NCBI RefSeq assembly: GCF_000763885.1
Contig: NZ_JRKO01000009.1
Location: 46,063 to 110,062 of the forward strand
Direction: 5' to 3'
Length of the DNA: 64,000 nucleotides
From: Paracoccus versutus
GTDB lineage: Bacteria > Pseudomonadota > Alphaproteobacteria > Rhodobacterales > Rhodobacteraceae
Positions 41,943 to 51,198 of this stretch are shown piece after piece (within the stretch, counting starts at the first letter, position 1; every line of letters begins with the position of its first letter). The position numbers and the translations under genes are program-made. Below the pieces are notes generated by a model that searched no databases, was not told the origin of the DNA, and worked only from the letters and a program-made list of their open reading frames with translations.

Positions 41943-42992
41943 TTGGCCACGCTGAAGGATGTCGCGCGGGCCGCCGGGCTGTCGATCACGCAGACCAGCC
42001 GGGCGCTGAACGACCATTCCGATGTGAACGAGACGACGCGCAAACGGGTCAAGGCCGTGGCGCGGTCGCTGAACTATCAGGCCAATATCTCGGCGCGCAA
42101 GCTGGTGACCGGGCGTTCGGGCATGGTGGCGCTGGTGGTGCCGCAATCGACCAACCTGGCCGAGGACGGGCTGTTCATGGAGGGCGTCGCCGGGCTTTCG
42201 GCGCAATTCTCGGGGCGCGGCATGCAATTCGTGCTGCATGTCACCCGCCCGCAAGAGCCGGTCATCGAGGTCTACAAGCGCCTGATCGGCAACGGGGTTC
42301 TGGACGGTTTCGTGCTGTTCAGCCCCTCGGACGACGACCCGCGCGCGGCCTTCCTGCGCGACAACGACATCCCCTTCGTGGTGCATGGCCGCATCGGCCC
42401 GGCGCCCGACCACGCCTATTTCGACATCGAGAACGAAGGCATCCTGCACCAGATGGCCAGCCACCTGACCGGGCTTGGCCATCGCCGCATCGCGCTGATC
42501 AACGGCCGGCCGGGGCTGAGCTTCGCCTCGGCCCGGCTGCGCGGCTATCGCCGGGCGCTGGAGCAGGCCGGCATCGCCTTCGACCCGGCGCTGACCCGGC
42601 ACGGCGAGATGACCGAGGCGCTGGGGCTGGTCTCGACCGTCGAGATGTTCCGCCAGGGCGGCCGGCCCCCGACCGCGATCATCTGCAGCCATGTCCATAT
42701 CGCCAAGGGCGTCTACAAGGCGCTCGAGGCGCTGGGGCTGGGGATACCCGGCGACGTGTCGGTCATGGCGCATGACGACCACCTGCCGGCGCTGCGGGCC
42801 TCGGCCTTCTTCCCGGCGCTCAGCGTGACCAAGGCGCCGCTACGCGACAGCTGGGAGCCGCTGGCCGATTGCCTGGCCGGCCTGCTCGAGGGCCGGCCGC
42901 TGAAGGAATTGCAGCGCGTGGGCCCGCATGAGCTGATCATCCGCAACTCGACCGGCCCGGCGCCGGAGCCATCCGACAAGGACGAGCCATGA
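41943..42992 (+). CDS. LacI family transcriptional regulator
   Basis: 349 residues. The N-terminus is a classic LacI helix-turn-helix and hinge: ATLKDVARAAGLSITQTSRAL, then RKRVKAVARSLNYQAN. The periplasmic-binding-like effector domain follows (GRSGMVALVVPQ to the end) with the FVVHGRI and GHRRIALINGRPG segments usual for AglR-type members. The first codon is TTG, with AAGGAGGAG ten bases upstream; no ATG is available before the HTH. The end overlaps kynureninase by ATGA, so the regulator and enzyme are co-translated. Ligand unknown. Confidence 0.88.
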   Translation: MATLKDVARAAGLSITQTSRALNDHSDVNETTRKRVKAVARSLNYQANISARKLVTGRSGMVALVVPQSTNLAEDGLFMEGVAGLSAQFSGRGMQFVLHVTRPQEPVIEVYKRLIGNGVLDGFVLFSPSDDDPRAAFLRDNDIPFVVHGRIGPAPDHAYFDIENEGILHQMASHLTGLGHRRIALINGRPGLSFASARLRGYRRALEQAGIAFDPALTRHGEMTEALGLVSTVEMFRQGGRPPTAIICSHVHIAKGVYKALEALGLGIPGDVSVMAHDDHLPALRASAFFPALSVTKAPLRDSWEPLADCLAGLLEGRPLKELQRVGPHELIIRNSTGPAPEPSDKDEP

Positions 42993-44233
42993 CCCTTCCC
43001 GACCGTGCCGCGATCGAGGCGATGGACGCGCAGGACCCGCTGCGCCACCTGCGCGACGCCTTCATCCTGTCCCCGGACGAGGTCTATCTGGACGGCAATT
43101 CCCTGGGCGTGCCGACCCACGCCGCGCAGGAGGAGCTGCTGCGCGCCGCCCGCGACGAATGGGCCGGCCAGCTGATCCGCAGCTGGAATGGCGCCGGCTG
43201 GTTCGACCTGCCGGTCGAGCTGGGCGAGCGCATCGGCCGGCTGGTCGGCGCGGCGCCGGGGCAGGTGGTGGTGGCGGACACCACCTCGGTCAACATCTAC
43301 AAGGCGCTGCATGCCGCCATGGCGCTGCGGCCGGGGCGCCGCACCATCGTCGCGGAAAGCGGCAGCTTCCCGACCGACCTCTATATCGCCGAGGGCGTCG
43401 CCTCGACCCTGCCCGGCGCGCGGCTCCGGCTGGAGGGCGTCGACGGCGCCACCATCGAGGATCTGCTGGACGCCGATGTCGCCGCCGTGCTGGTCAACCA
43501 TGTGAACTACAAGACCGGCGAATTGCGCGACATGGCGGCCCTGACTGCGCGCATCCAGGCGGCGGGCGCCATCGCCGTCTGGGATCTGTGCCATTCGGCC
43601 GGGGCGCTGCCGGTGGAACTGGACGCGGCGGGGGCGGATTTCGCCGTCGGCTGCACCTATAAATACCTGAACGGCGGGCCGGGTTCGCCGGCCTTCGTCT
43701 ATGTCGCGCACCGGCACCTGGGGCAGGCGCGCCAACCGCTCAGCGGATGGTGGGGCCATGCCCGGCCCTTCGCCTTCGAGACGGGATACGAGGGCGACCC
43801 CGGCATCCGCCGCTTTCAATGCGGCACCCAGCCGATCCTGTCGATGCGGGCGCTCAAGGGCGCGCTGGCGATCTGGGACGGGGTGGACATGGACGTCTTG
43901 CGGGCGAAAAGCCTGGCCCTGACCGATCTGTTCATCCGGCTGGTCGAGGCGCGCTGCGCCGGGCTGGGGCTAACGCTGGAAAGCCCGCGCGAACCCGCCC
44001 GCCGCGGCAGCCAGGTCGCCTTCGGCCACGACCACGCCTGGCCGGTGATGCAGGCGCTGATCGCGCGCGGGGTGATCGGCGATTTCCGCGCGCCCTCGAC
44101 GCTGCGCTTCGGCTTTGCGCCGCTCTACCTGCGCCATGTCGACGTGCTGCGCGCGGTCGAGGTGCTGGAGGAGGTGCTGAAAAGCGCAAGCTGGAAAGAC
44201 CCGCGCTTTGCCCGGCCCGCCGCCGTGACCTGA
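42989..44233 (+). CDS. kynU: Kynureninase
   Basis: 414-residue PLP enzyme that cleaves kynurenine to anthranilate and alanine in tryptophan breakdown. PLP Lys is K225 in VGCTYKYLNGGPGS; other family signatures are VYLDGNSLGVPTH, SWNGAGWFDLP, LVNHVNYKTGELRDM, WDLCHSAG and GWWGHARPF. Length equals the usual ~415. No kynA or kynB is adjacent. The gene is coupled to a LacI regulator, which is unusual because kyn genes are more often controlled by Lrp-type KynR. Confidence 0.95.
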   Translation: MTLPDRAAIEAMDAQDPLRHLRDAFILSPDEVYLDGNSLGVPTHAAQEELLRAARDEWAGQLIRSWNGAGWFDLPVELGERIGRLVGAAPGQVVVADTTSVNIYKALHAAMALRPGRRTIVAESGSFPTDLYIAEGVASTLPGARLRLEGVDGATIEDLLDADVAAVLVNHVNYKTGELRDMAALTARIQAAGAIAVWDLCHSAGALPVELDAAGADFAVGCTYKYLNGGPGSPAFVYVAHRHLGQARQPLSGWWGHARPFAFETGYEGDPGIRRFQCGTQPILSMRALKGALAIWDGVDMDVLRAKSLALTDLFIRLVEARCAGLGLTLESPREPARRGSQVAFGHDHAWPVMQALIARGVIGDFRAPSTLRFGFAPLYLRHVDVLRAVEVLEEVLKSASWKDPRFARPAAVT

Positions 44234-44264
44234 GGGACGAATGCGCCCCGCGCCGCAGGGCCGC

Positions 44265-45437
44265 CTAATTCAGGTATTTCTCGGGATCGACGCTGTCGAA
44301 GCCGTTGCGCACCTCGAAATGCACGACGCCCTGGCTGCGGGCCTTGCCCAGCGGGGTGCCGGCGCTGACGGACTGGCCCTTGGTCACGGCGACATCCTCG
44401 AGCCCGGCATAGACGGTCATCAGGTTGCCTTCGTGGCGCACGACGATGATCGGCACCTGGTCGGTGTCGCGGGTGATGGCGGCGACGGTGCCGCTGCCGG
44501 CGGCCGCCACCGTGCTGCCGGGTGCCGCGGAAATGTCGATGCCGTCGTTCTTGCCCTTCTGGTAGGTGCGGATGATGGCGCCGTTGGCGGGCATGCGGAA
44601 CTTGCCGCTGCCCGAGGCGGCGGTGCGGGTCTGGCCCAGGTCGGGGCCGGCCGGCTTGTTCACCGCGCTGGCGGCGGGCTGCGTGCGCTCGTTCGGCAGG
44701 GGCTCGGCCGAGGATGGCGGCCGGGGCGTCGGGCTTCCGGTTCCGGGCGCGGTGACGACCGCCGTGGCGGGGCGGCTTTGCCCGGCGACGGGGATCAGCA
44801 GGCGCTGGCCGGTGCGCAGCGTCATCTGCTGCGTCAGCCCGTTCCACTGGGCCAGGTCGTTGACCGAGACATTGTATTTGCGGGCGATGGACCAGGCCGT
44901 CTCGCCGGCGGCGACGACATGCTGGCGGGGCTGGCTGGCGGCCGGCAGGGTCTGCGCCGTCACCGCCCCCGCCGCCCCCGCGGCCGGGGGCACGTTCGGC
45001 TGCCGCACGCCCTGCCCGGCAAAGGGATCGCTGACCTGCCCGGTGGACGAGACGACAGGCGCCGCCGCCGGCACCCCGGCGGAAACGCGGCGCGGCAGGG
45101 CGACCACCGCGCCGGGGTTCAGCACGGTATTGGCCTCGATGGCGTTGTACCTGGCCAGTTCGGCCGCGTTCAGCCCCAGCCGGGCGGCGATGGTGGCCAC
45201 CGTATCGCCCTGCCGCGCGATGGCGACCTGGTAGCCCGGATAGGAGATCACGCCGCGCTGGTCCGGCGCCGGACGGGGCTGGGCCCGCGCCGCCGCCCCG
45301 GAGGTTTCCAGCCCGCCCCGGCCCCAACGCCGCAGGTCGGGGTCGAAATTGCTGAAATCCAGGCCACCCTGCGGCCCGCAGGACGCCAGCGCCACCGCAG
45401 CGCCGGCGAGCATCGCCAACTGCCTGATCTTGATCAT
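44265..45437 (-). CDS. nlpD: LysM/LytM-domain lipoprotein, NlpD-like amidase activator
   Basis: 390-residue outer-membrane lipoprotein; lipobox LASC (Cys about 20). It has two LysM domains (about 65-115 and 175-220) for peptidoglycan binding, a Pro/Ala-rich linker, and a C-terminal LytM (M23) domain (about 285-385). In the LytM domain the first zinc histidine is an Asn (NDGIDIS) and one His of the HxH pair is Val (VVHFEVR), so it should be catalytically inactive and act, like E. coli NlpD, by activating septal amidases. It follows pcm after 31 bases in a surE-pcm-nlpD operon; GAGGAACGG lies before the ATG. Confidence 0.9.
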   Translation of the reverse strand: MIKIRQLAMLAGAAVALASCGPQGGLDFSNFDPDLRRWGRGGLETSGAAARAQPRPAPDQRGVISYPGYQVAIARQGDTVATIAARLGLNAAELARYNAIEANTVLNPGAVVALPRRVSAGVPAAAPVVSSTGQVSDPFAGQGVRQPNVPPAAGAAGAVTAQTLPAASQPRQHVVAAGETAWSIARKYNVSVNDLAQWNGLTQQMTLRTGQRLLIPVAGQSRPATAVVTAPGTGSPTPRPPSSAEPLPNERTQPAASAVNKPAGPDLGQTRTAASGSGKFRMPANGAIIRTYQKGKNDGIDISAAPGSTVAAAGSGTVAAITRDTDQVPIIVVRHEGNLMTVYAGLEDVAVTKGQSVSAGTPLGKARSQGVVHFEVRNGFDSVDPEKYLN

Positions 45438-45468
45438 CTGCCCGTTCCTCACTCTGGACGGCCGGGGG

Positions 45469-46119
45469 TCATGTCTGTCCCAACCCCTCGACCAGCGGCA
45501 CGAAGCGCACCTGCCGCAATTCGTCATAGTCAAAGCCGCTTTCGCCGCGCCGCACGCGGATCAGGGTCTGGACCGCATCCGACTGCCCGACCGGCACCAC
45601 CATGATACCGCCGATCTTCAACTGCGCCAAGAGCGGGCCCGGCGGATCCTCGGCCGCCGCCGTCACCATGATGCGATCGAAGGGCGCCTGCTCGGGCAGC
45701 CCGCGCGAGCCGTCGGCGACCAGCGCGGTGATGTTGGGCAGGCCCAGGTGGCGAAACAGCGCCTCGGCCTCGGCCACCAGCCGGCGGTGGCGGTCGATGG
45801 TATAGACCCGGCGGCACAAGAGCGACAGCACCGCCGCCTGGTAGCCCGAACCGGTGCCGATCTCCAGCACCTTGTCGCGCGGCCCGACCTCCAGCGCCTG
45901 CGTCATCAGCCCCACGACCGAGGGCTGGCTGATGGTCTGGCCGCAGGGAATGGGCAGCGGCGTGTCGTCATAGGCGCGATCCTCGAAATGGCCGCGCACG
46001 AACTCGCCGCGGTCGATGCGCTCCATCGCCTCCAGCACGCGCGGATCCGTGACCCCGCGCTGCCGCAGCGCGAACAGGAAGCGCATCTTGCGTTCGGCGG
46101 TCTCGGGATCGTCGCTCAT
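45469..46119 (-). CDS. pcm: Protein-L-isoaspartate O-methyltransferase
   Basis: 216-residue SAM enzyme that repairs isoaspartyl residues in damaged proteins. The SAM-binding motif I is [16 protein letters not shown]; the acceptor region has [16 protein letters not shown] and the substrate motif [15 protein letters not shown]. Length and order are normal. It lies eight bases after surE. Confidence 0.94.
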   Translation of the reverse strand: MSDDPETAERKMRFLFALRQRGVTDPRVLEAMERIDRGEFVRGHFEDRAYDDTPLPIPCGQTISQPSVVGLMTQALEVGPRDKVLEIGTGSGYQAAVLSLLCRRVYTIDRHRRLVAEAEALFRHLGLPNITALVADGSRGLPEQAPFDRIMVTAAAEDPPGPLLAQLKIGGIMVVPVGQSDAVQTLIRVRRGESGFDYDELRQVRFVPLVEGLGQT

Positions 46120-46127
46120 GCCCAGGT

Positions 46128-46922
46128 TCAGCCCTCCTCCAGCACGCCGCGCAATTCGGCCAGGGTCTTGTGGCAGGTCAGGTCCGGCCGCATCGGCGTC
46201 AGAGAGATATAGTCGCGCATATTCGCGTCCACGTCACTCTCTGGCGTGGCCTGCGCGGTCTGCGAGCCGCCCAGCACCCACAGGAACCGCCGCCCGTTCG
46301 GGGCGTGATAGGGCTCGACCTCGAAGCGGACGCCCTGGCGGCGGCCCTGGGGCGCGACCCGCGTGCCCTTGACCGAGGCCGCGTCGCAGGGCGGGAAATT
46401 GATGTTGTAGAACAGCCGGAAATCCTGGTCCGAGGTCCAGTCGCCGTAATCCAGCAATTGCCGGATCAGCCGCGGCCCATGCATCCGGGCCGCCTGGAAC
46501 GGATCGTCCAGCGCCGCAGTGCGCTGGCCCATGTATTGCGACAGCGCGATGGCGGGCAGGCCCTGCAGCGCCGCCTCCATCGCGCCGCCCACGGTGCCGG
46601 AATACATCACGTTCTCGCCCGAGTTGTTGCCGCGGTTCACGCCCGACAGCACCAGGTCCGGCGGATTGTCCCGCATCACGTCGGCGATGGCGGCCAGCAC
46701 GCAATCGGCCGGCGTGCCCTCGGCGGCATAGCGGCGCGGGCCCAGCTCGGCAATCAGCGTCGGGTGGACATAGCTGATGCAATGGGCGACGCCCGATTGC
46801 TCGAAGGCGGGGGCGACGGTCCAGACCTCGCCGCCCGGACCGGCGACCTCGGTCGCGATCGCCTCCAGCGTCTCGAGTCCCGGAGCGTTGATGCCGTCGT
46901 CGTTGGTAATCAGAATGCGCAT
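46128..46922 (-). CDS. surE: 5'/3'-nucleotidase SurE
   Basis: 264-residue nucleotidase and exopolyphosphatase for stationary-phase survival. The metal site is formed by the early [16 protein letters not shown] (Asp8, Asp9), Ser in APAFEQSG and Asn in [18 protein letters not shown]. First gene of the surE-pcm-nlpD operon, which is conserved in many proteobacteria ahead of rpoS; no sigma factor follows here. It diverges from the TauE gene across 190 bases. Confidence 0.95.
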   Translation of the reverse strand: MRILITNDDGINAPGLETLEAIATEVAGPGGEVWTVAPAFEQSGVAHCISYVHPTLIAELGPRRYAAEGTPADCVLAAIADVMRDNPPDLVLSGVNRGNNSGENVMYSGTVGGAMEAALQGLPAIALSQYMGQRTAALDDPFQAARMHGPRLIRQLLDYGDWTSDQDFRLFYNINFPPCDAASVKGTRVAPQGRRQGVRFEVEPYHAPNGRRFLWVLGGSQTAQATPESDVDANMRDYISLTPMRPDLTCHKTLAELRGVLEEG

Positions 46923-47112
46923 GGTCTTCCCTGTCCGGCGGCCGCGCCGGGCCGCTGTCCACGCCGCCCGCGTCCCTTGCCGTTATCTGCCCGTCACATC
47001 TGCTTTATCCGCGCCACAGGCTTGCGACAACCCGCCGGAAGGGCCACGGAAGCGTTTGACGCAGGGCTGTTGCCGGGGCAGCATCGGGACAAGGCAATAA
47101 GCCGGGCAGGAC

Positions 47113-48036
47113 ATGCAGATCTATCTTCCCATCGCCGAAGTGGCGGTCAATGCGCTGGTGCTGATCGGCCTGGGCGGCATCGTCGGGCTGATGTCGGGCC
47201 TGTTCGGCGTCGGCGGCGGCTTCCTGATCACGCCGCTCTTGTTCTTCATCGGCATTCCGCCGGCCATCGCGGTGGCGACCGGCGCCAACCAGGTCGTCGC
47301 CTCGTCCTTTTCCGGCGTGCTGGCGCATGTCAAGCGCAAGAGCGTGGATTTCCGCATGGGCTGGGTCTTGCTGGGGGGCGGCCTTGTCGGTTCCTCCGCG
47401 GGGGTGCTGCTTTTCAACATGCTGTCGCGGCTGGGCCAGGTCGACCTGGTGGTGCAGCTTTGCTATGTCGTCTTCCTGGGCCTGATCGGCGCGATGATGC
47501 TGCAGGAAAGCCTGCGCGCACTGCACCGCGCGCGCCGCAGCGGGCCGATCAAGCCGATGCGCCGCCACCAGCACGGCTGGGTCCACAAATGGCCGCTGAA
47601 GATGAAGTTCCGCGCCTCGGGGCTTTACATCAGCGCGATCCCGGTCCTGCTGGTCGGCGCCGCCGTGGGGGTGCTGGGCGCGATCATGGGCGTCGGCGGC
47701 GGCTTCATCATGGTGCCGGCGATGATCTATCTGCTGGGGATGCCGACCAAGGTGGTCATCGGCACCTCGCTGTTCCAGATCACCTTCCTGTCGGCCTATA
47801 CCACGCTGATGCATGCCGTCTCGTCGAACACGGTGGACGTGATGCTGGCGGTGCTGCTGATCGTCGGCGGCGTGACCGGGGCGCAGATCGGCACCCACCT
47901 GGGCGCCCGGCTGCGGGCCGAGCAGCTGCGCATCCTGCTGGCGCTTCTGGTGCTGGGGGTCTGCGGCAAGCTGGCGCTGGACCTGTTCCTGCGCCCGGAC
48001 GAGCTTTATTCGATCACGCCGGGGATCCTGCCATGA
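47113..48036 (+). CDS. TauE/SafE-family sulfite/organosulfur exporter-like protein
   Basis: 307 residues with eight or so membrane helices in two repeated halves. Each half carries the family glycine motif: SGLFGVGGGFLITPLL and GAIMGVGGGFIMVPAMIY. The middle loop (about 130-175) is long and basic (RRHQHGWVHKW). Members export sulfite, sulfoacetate or taurine-derived ions. It is coupled by ATGA to a TIGR02186 protein, a common pair in alphaproteobacteria. Confidence 0.88.
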   Translation: MQIYLPIAEVAVNALVLIGLGGIVGLMSGLFGVGGGFLITPLLFFIGIPPAIAVATGANQVVASSFSGVLAHVKRKSVDFRMGWVLLGGGLVGSSAGVLLFNMLSRLGQVDLVVQLCYVVFLGLIGAMMLQESLRALHRARRSGPIKPMRRHQHGWVHKWPLKMKFRASGLYISAIPVLLVGAAVGVLGAIMGVGGGFIMVPAMIYLLGMPTKVVIGTSLFQITFLSAYTTLMHAVSSNTVDVMLAVLLIVGGVTGAQIGTHLGARLRAEQLRILLALLVLGVCGKLALDLFLRPDELYSITPGILP

Positions 48037-48830
48037 TCCGGCACGCGCTTTTCGCCGCCCTGGCGCCGGTCCTGCTGGCGCTGCCGGCGAATGCGCAGCC
48101 GGCCACCCCGCAGCCCCCGCCCGAGCAGATCGTCGCCGGGCTGTCGCGGGACGACGTGGACATCACCACCAGCTTCGACGGTTCCGAGATCATCATCTAC
48201 GGCGCCATCAAGCGCGAGACGCAGATCCCGGCGGGCGCGCCCCTGGACGTGATCGTCACGCTGGAGGGGCCGGCCCAGGCGCTGACCGTGCGCCACAAGG
48301 AACGCCGGCTGGGCATCTGGATCAATACCGGCCGGGTCAGCGTCGGCGCGGCCCCCAGCTTCTACGTGGTGGCGACGACGCGGCCCCTGCACCTGATCCT
48401 GCCCACGGCCGAGGACCAGCGCCACCGCATCTCGATCCCGCTGGCGATGCGCGCCTTTGCCGGGCCGATGGAGGTCGAGGATGCCGTGCCCTATACCGAG
48501 GCGCTGATCCGCCTGCGGCGCGCGTCCGACCTTTACCGCCAGGACGACGGCGCCGTGCGGCTGGCCGAGCAGACGCTGTTTCGCGCCGATGTCCGCCTGC
48601 CCGCCAACCTGGTCGAGGGCGTCTACAGCACCCGCATCTTCCTGTTGCGCGACGGCCGGGTCATCGACACCTTCCGCGCGCCCATCGAGGTGCGCAAGGT
48701 CGGGCTGGAACGCTGGCTCTATCGCCTGGCGCTGGAGCAGCCGTTCATCTACGGCATCATGTCGCTGGCCATCGCGGTGGCGGCGGGCTGGGGCGCCTCG
48801 GCCGCGTTCCGGCTGGTCAAGCGTCCCTGA
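48033..48830 (+). CDS. TIGR02186-family membrane-anchored periplasmic protein
   Basis: 265 residues: a signal peptide cleaved near Ala-Asn-Ala-Gln (about 22), a periplasmic beta-rich domain with ADDVDITTSFDG-type strand (seen as RDDVDITTSFDGSEIIIYG), and one C-terminal membrane helix (about 238-258). I recognise it as the TIGR02186 family, whose function is unknown; its fixed partnership with TauE/SafE suggests a periplasmic accessory of that transporter. Its 3' end overlaps the next, convergent gene by 14 bases. Confidence 0.78.
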   Translation: MIRHALFAALAPVLLALPANAQPATPQPPPEQIVAGLSRDDVDITTSFDGSEIIIYGAIKRETQIPAGAPLDVIVTLEGPAQALTVRHKERRLGIWINTGRVSVGAAPSFYVVATTRPLHLILPTAEDQRHRISIPLAMRAFAGPMEVEDAVPYTEALIRLRRASDLYRQDDGAVRLAEQTLFRADVRLPANLVEGVYSTRIFLLRDGRVIDTFRAPIEVRKVGLERWLYRLALEQPFIYGIMSLAIAVAAGWGASAAFRLVKRP

Positions 48831-49962
48831 CCTCGCCGCGGCGGAACGGACCCATCTCGGCCAGGATCGCCATTTCCTGGTCCACGGCCTCACGCTCGCG
48901 TTCCAGATAATCGGCGATGGCGTCGTGAAAGCCGCGGTCGGCGACCCAATGCAGCGAATGGGTCTGGCTGGGCATGTAGCCGCGCATCAGCTTGTGCTCG
49001 CCCTGCGCACCGGCCTCGACGCGGGACAGGCCATGGGCGATGGCCCAGTCGATGGCCTGATGATAGCACAGTTCGAAATGCAGGAACGGGTGGTCCTCGG
49101 TGCAGCCCCAATAGCGGCCGTAAAGCGCGTCGCTGCCGACCAGGTTCAGCGCCCCGGCGACGGGGCGGCCGTCGCGCAGGGCCAGGACCAGCAGGCAGTC
49201 GTCGCGCATGGTCCGGTGCAGGATGTCGAAGAAGGCGCGGGTCAGGTAGGGCCGGCCCCATTTGCGCCCGCCGGTATCCTGGTAGAAGGTCCAGAAGGCG
49301 TCCCAATGCTCGGGCCGGATCTGGTCCCCGGTCAGGCTGCGGATGCTGCCGCCGAAAGCCTGCGCCCGCTCGCGTTCCTTGCGGATCGCCTTGCGCTTGC
49401 GCGAGGACAGCTGCGCCAGGAAGTCGTCGAAGCTGGCATAGCCCCGGTTCAGCCAGTGGAACTGCTCGCTGGCGCGGGGCAGGAAGCCGGCCGCCTCGCC
49501 CAGCCTCGCCTCGGCCTCGGTGCAGAAGGTGACATGGGCGCCGGACAGGCCCGATTGCTGCGCGAATTGCGCCATGGCCGCCAGCAGCCCGCGCCGCACC
49601 GCCGGGCTGGACGCGATCAGCCGCGGCCCGGTGACGGGGGTAAAGGGCACGGCGCATTGCAGCTTGGGGTAATAGCGCCCGCCGGCCCGCGCATAGGCCT
49701 GCGCCCAGCCGTGGTCAAAGATGTATTCGCCCTGGCTGTCGGTCTTGACATAGCAGGGCGCGACGCCCGCGACCTGCCCGTCCAGCCGCGCGACCAGGTG
49801 GCTGGGGTGCCAGCCCGTCCCCTCGCCGACCGAGCCCGATTGCTCCAGCGCCGACAGGAAGCGATGGGTGGTGAAGGGGTTGGCGCCCGCCCCGCAGCCG
49901 TCCCATTGGGCGGCGTCGATCCCGGAAATCGCAGGCAGGACGGAAACGGCAAGCTCGCTCAT
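48817..49962 (-). CDS. FemAB/GNAT-like acyltransferase (peptidogalycan family)
   Basis: 381-residue protein of the DUF482 / FemAB-like acyltransferase group. Recognisable parts are GWAQAYARAGGRYYPKLQCAVPFTPVTGPRL in outline, FLAQLSSRKRKAIRKERERA and the GNAT-fold core YGRYWGCTEDHPFLHFELCYYQ-like region (here YGRYWGCTEDHPFLHFEL). Such proteins may modify peptidoglycan or a surface polymer; the reaction is unproven. It has no signal peptide. Its stop codon lies inside the convergent TIGR02186 gene. Confidence 0.72.
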   Translation of the reverse strand: MSELAVSVLPAISGIDAAQWDGCGAGANPFTTHRFLSALEQSGSVGEGTGWHPSHLVARLDGQVAGVAPCYVKTDSQGEYIFDHGWAQAYARAGGRYYPKLQCAVPFTPVTGPRLIASSPAVRRGLLAAMAQFAQQSGLSGAHVTFCTEAEARLGEAAGFLPRASEQFHWLNRGYASFDDFLAQLSSRKRKAIRKERERAQAFGGSIRSLTGDQIRPEHWDAFWTFYQDTGGRKWGRPYLTRAFFDILHRTMRDDCLLVLALRDGRPVAGALNLVGSDALYGRYWGCTEDHPFLHFELCYHQAIDWAIAHGLSRVEAGAQGEHKLMRGYMPSQTHSLHWVADRGFHDAIADYLEREREAVDQEMAILAEMGPFRRGEVRDA

Positions 49963-49993
49963 GGGGGCAACATAGGCGCGGGCGCGGCGATTG

Positions 49994-50749
49994 TCAGGGC
50001 TTGGCGGGCAGGTAATGCTCGAATGTGATGTTGTCGGCGACGCGGCGCGCCTCGGCCTCTTCGGCGGCCGAGCGCACGGTCCAGCACAGCACCGGCACCC
50101 CCCGCGCCTTCAGCGCCGTCACCGCCGGATTGGCCAGGTCGCGGCGGTCATGCGAGATGAAGCCGGCCCCCACCCGGTCGAAATCGGCGATGGCGGCCAG
50201 ATGCGCGCGGGTTTCGGCGTCCAGCATGTCCCAGTCCTCGGCCTCATAGCCGCAGGTGGTCAGCCCCACCGTCACCCCCGGCGCAGCGGCATGGAAGGCC
50301 GCGACCGCATGGGGGTTGAAGGACATGACCGCGACCGGGCCGTCATAGCCGGCAAGCAGCCGCGCCACCTCGGCCTGCAACGCACCCACCTCGGCCGAGG
50401 AGCGCAGGCTCTGGTCCTTGATCTCGATCAGCAGCGGCACCCGGCCCGCGACCTCGGCCAGCAGTTCCGAGAGCGTCGGGATATGCTCGGCGGTGCCCAT
50501 GATGCGCAGCATGGACAGCGCGTCGATGCCCAGGGCGCTGACCAGCCCCTCGGCCCCGGTCAGCCGCGGCAGGTCGTCGTCGTGAAACACCAGCGCCGTG
50601 CCGTCCGCCGCGCGCTGGATGTCGCATTCGATGCCGTAGCCCGCGGCGATGGCGGCGCGAAACGCCGCCATGCTGTTTTCCGGCACGCCCGGCCCGTGCA
50701 GCCCGCGATGGGCGATGGGCAAGCGCAGGAAATCCGGGTCAAGACCCAT
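49994..50749 (-). CDS. Glycerophosphodiester phosphodiesterase
   Basis: 251-residue GDPD-type TIM barrel that hydrolyses glycerophosphodiesters to glycerol-3-phosphate. Metal and acid-base residues are in IAHRGLHGPGVPENS, the ECD of GYGIECDIQRAADG and the VFHDDDLPRLTG motif, then LLIEIKD and the late FDRVGAGFIS. No signal peptide, so cytoplasmic. The start ATG shares a base with the ridA stop (TGATG). A longer frame reads into ridA in another frame and is a shadow. Confidence 0.9.
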   Translation of the reverse strand: MGLDPDFLRLPIAHRGLHGPGVPENSMAAFRAAIAAGYGIECDIQRAADGTALVFHDDDLPRLTGAEGLVSALGIDALSMLRIMGTAEHIPTLSELLAEVAGRVPLLIEIKDQSLRSSAEVGALQAEVARLLAGYDGPVAVMSFNPHAVAAFHAAAPGVTVGLTTCGYEAEDWDMLDAETRAHLAAIADFDRVGAGFISHDRRDLANPAVTALKARGVPVLCWTVRSAAEEAEARRVADNITFEHYLPAKP

Positions 50750-51189
50750 CAGGCGAACTCGAAGATCGCCTCGACCTCGACCGCGACGCCGCGCGGCAGG
50801 GCCGGGGCCGAGACGGCGGCGCGGGCATGGCGGCCCTTGTCGCCGAAGACCTCGACCATCAGGTTCGAGCAGCCGTTGATCACCTCGGGCTGGTCGGTGA
50901 ACTCGGGCGTCGAGTTGACGAAGCCGGTCAGCTTGACCACCCGCACCACCCGATCCAGCGACCCCAGCGCCGCCCGCGCCTGCGCCAGCAGCGCCAGGCC
51001 GCAGCCGCGCGCCGCCTCGGCCCCCTCCTCGACCGCCAAGTCGGCGCCGAGCCGCCCCTTGGCCGGGCTGATCTGGCCCGAGACGAACAGCAGGTTGCCC
51101 GTCATCACATAGGGCACGTAGTTCGCCGCCGGCGCGGGCGCGTCGGGCAGCGTGATCCCCAGCTCTGCCAGTTTCGTCTCGATGGACAT
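50749..51189 (-). CDS. RidA-family enamine/imine deaminase
   Basis: 146-residue RidA/YjgF-like protein that would hydrolyse reactive enamine/imine intermediates from PLP enzymes. It has the longer form of the family: GNLLFVSGQISPAKGRLG, then TGFVNSTPEFTDQPEVINGCS and the arginine of ALPRGVAVEVEAIFE that binds the carboxylate. It overlaps the GDPD gene by one base, so the two are co-translated; no functional link is evident. Confidence 0.88.
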   Translation of the reverse strand: MSIETKLAELGITLPDAPAPAANYVPYVMTGNLLFVSGQISPAKGRLGADLAVEEGAEAARGCGLALLAQARAALGSLDRVVRVVKLTGFVNSTPEFTDQPEVINGCSNLMVEVFGDKGRHARAAVSAPALPRGVAVEVEAIFEFA

Positions 51190-51198
51190 GCTTTTCTC

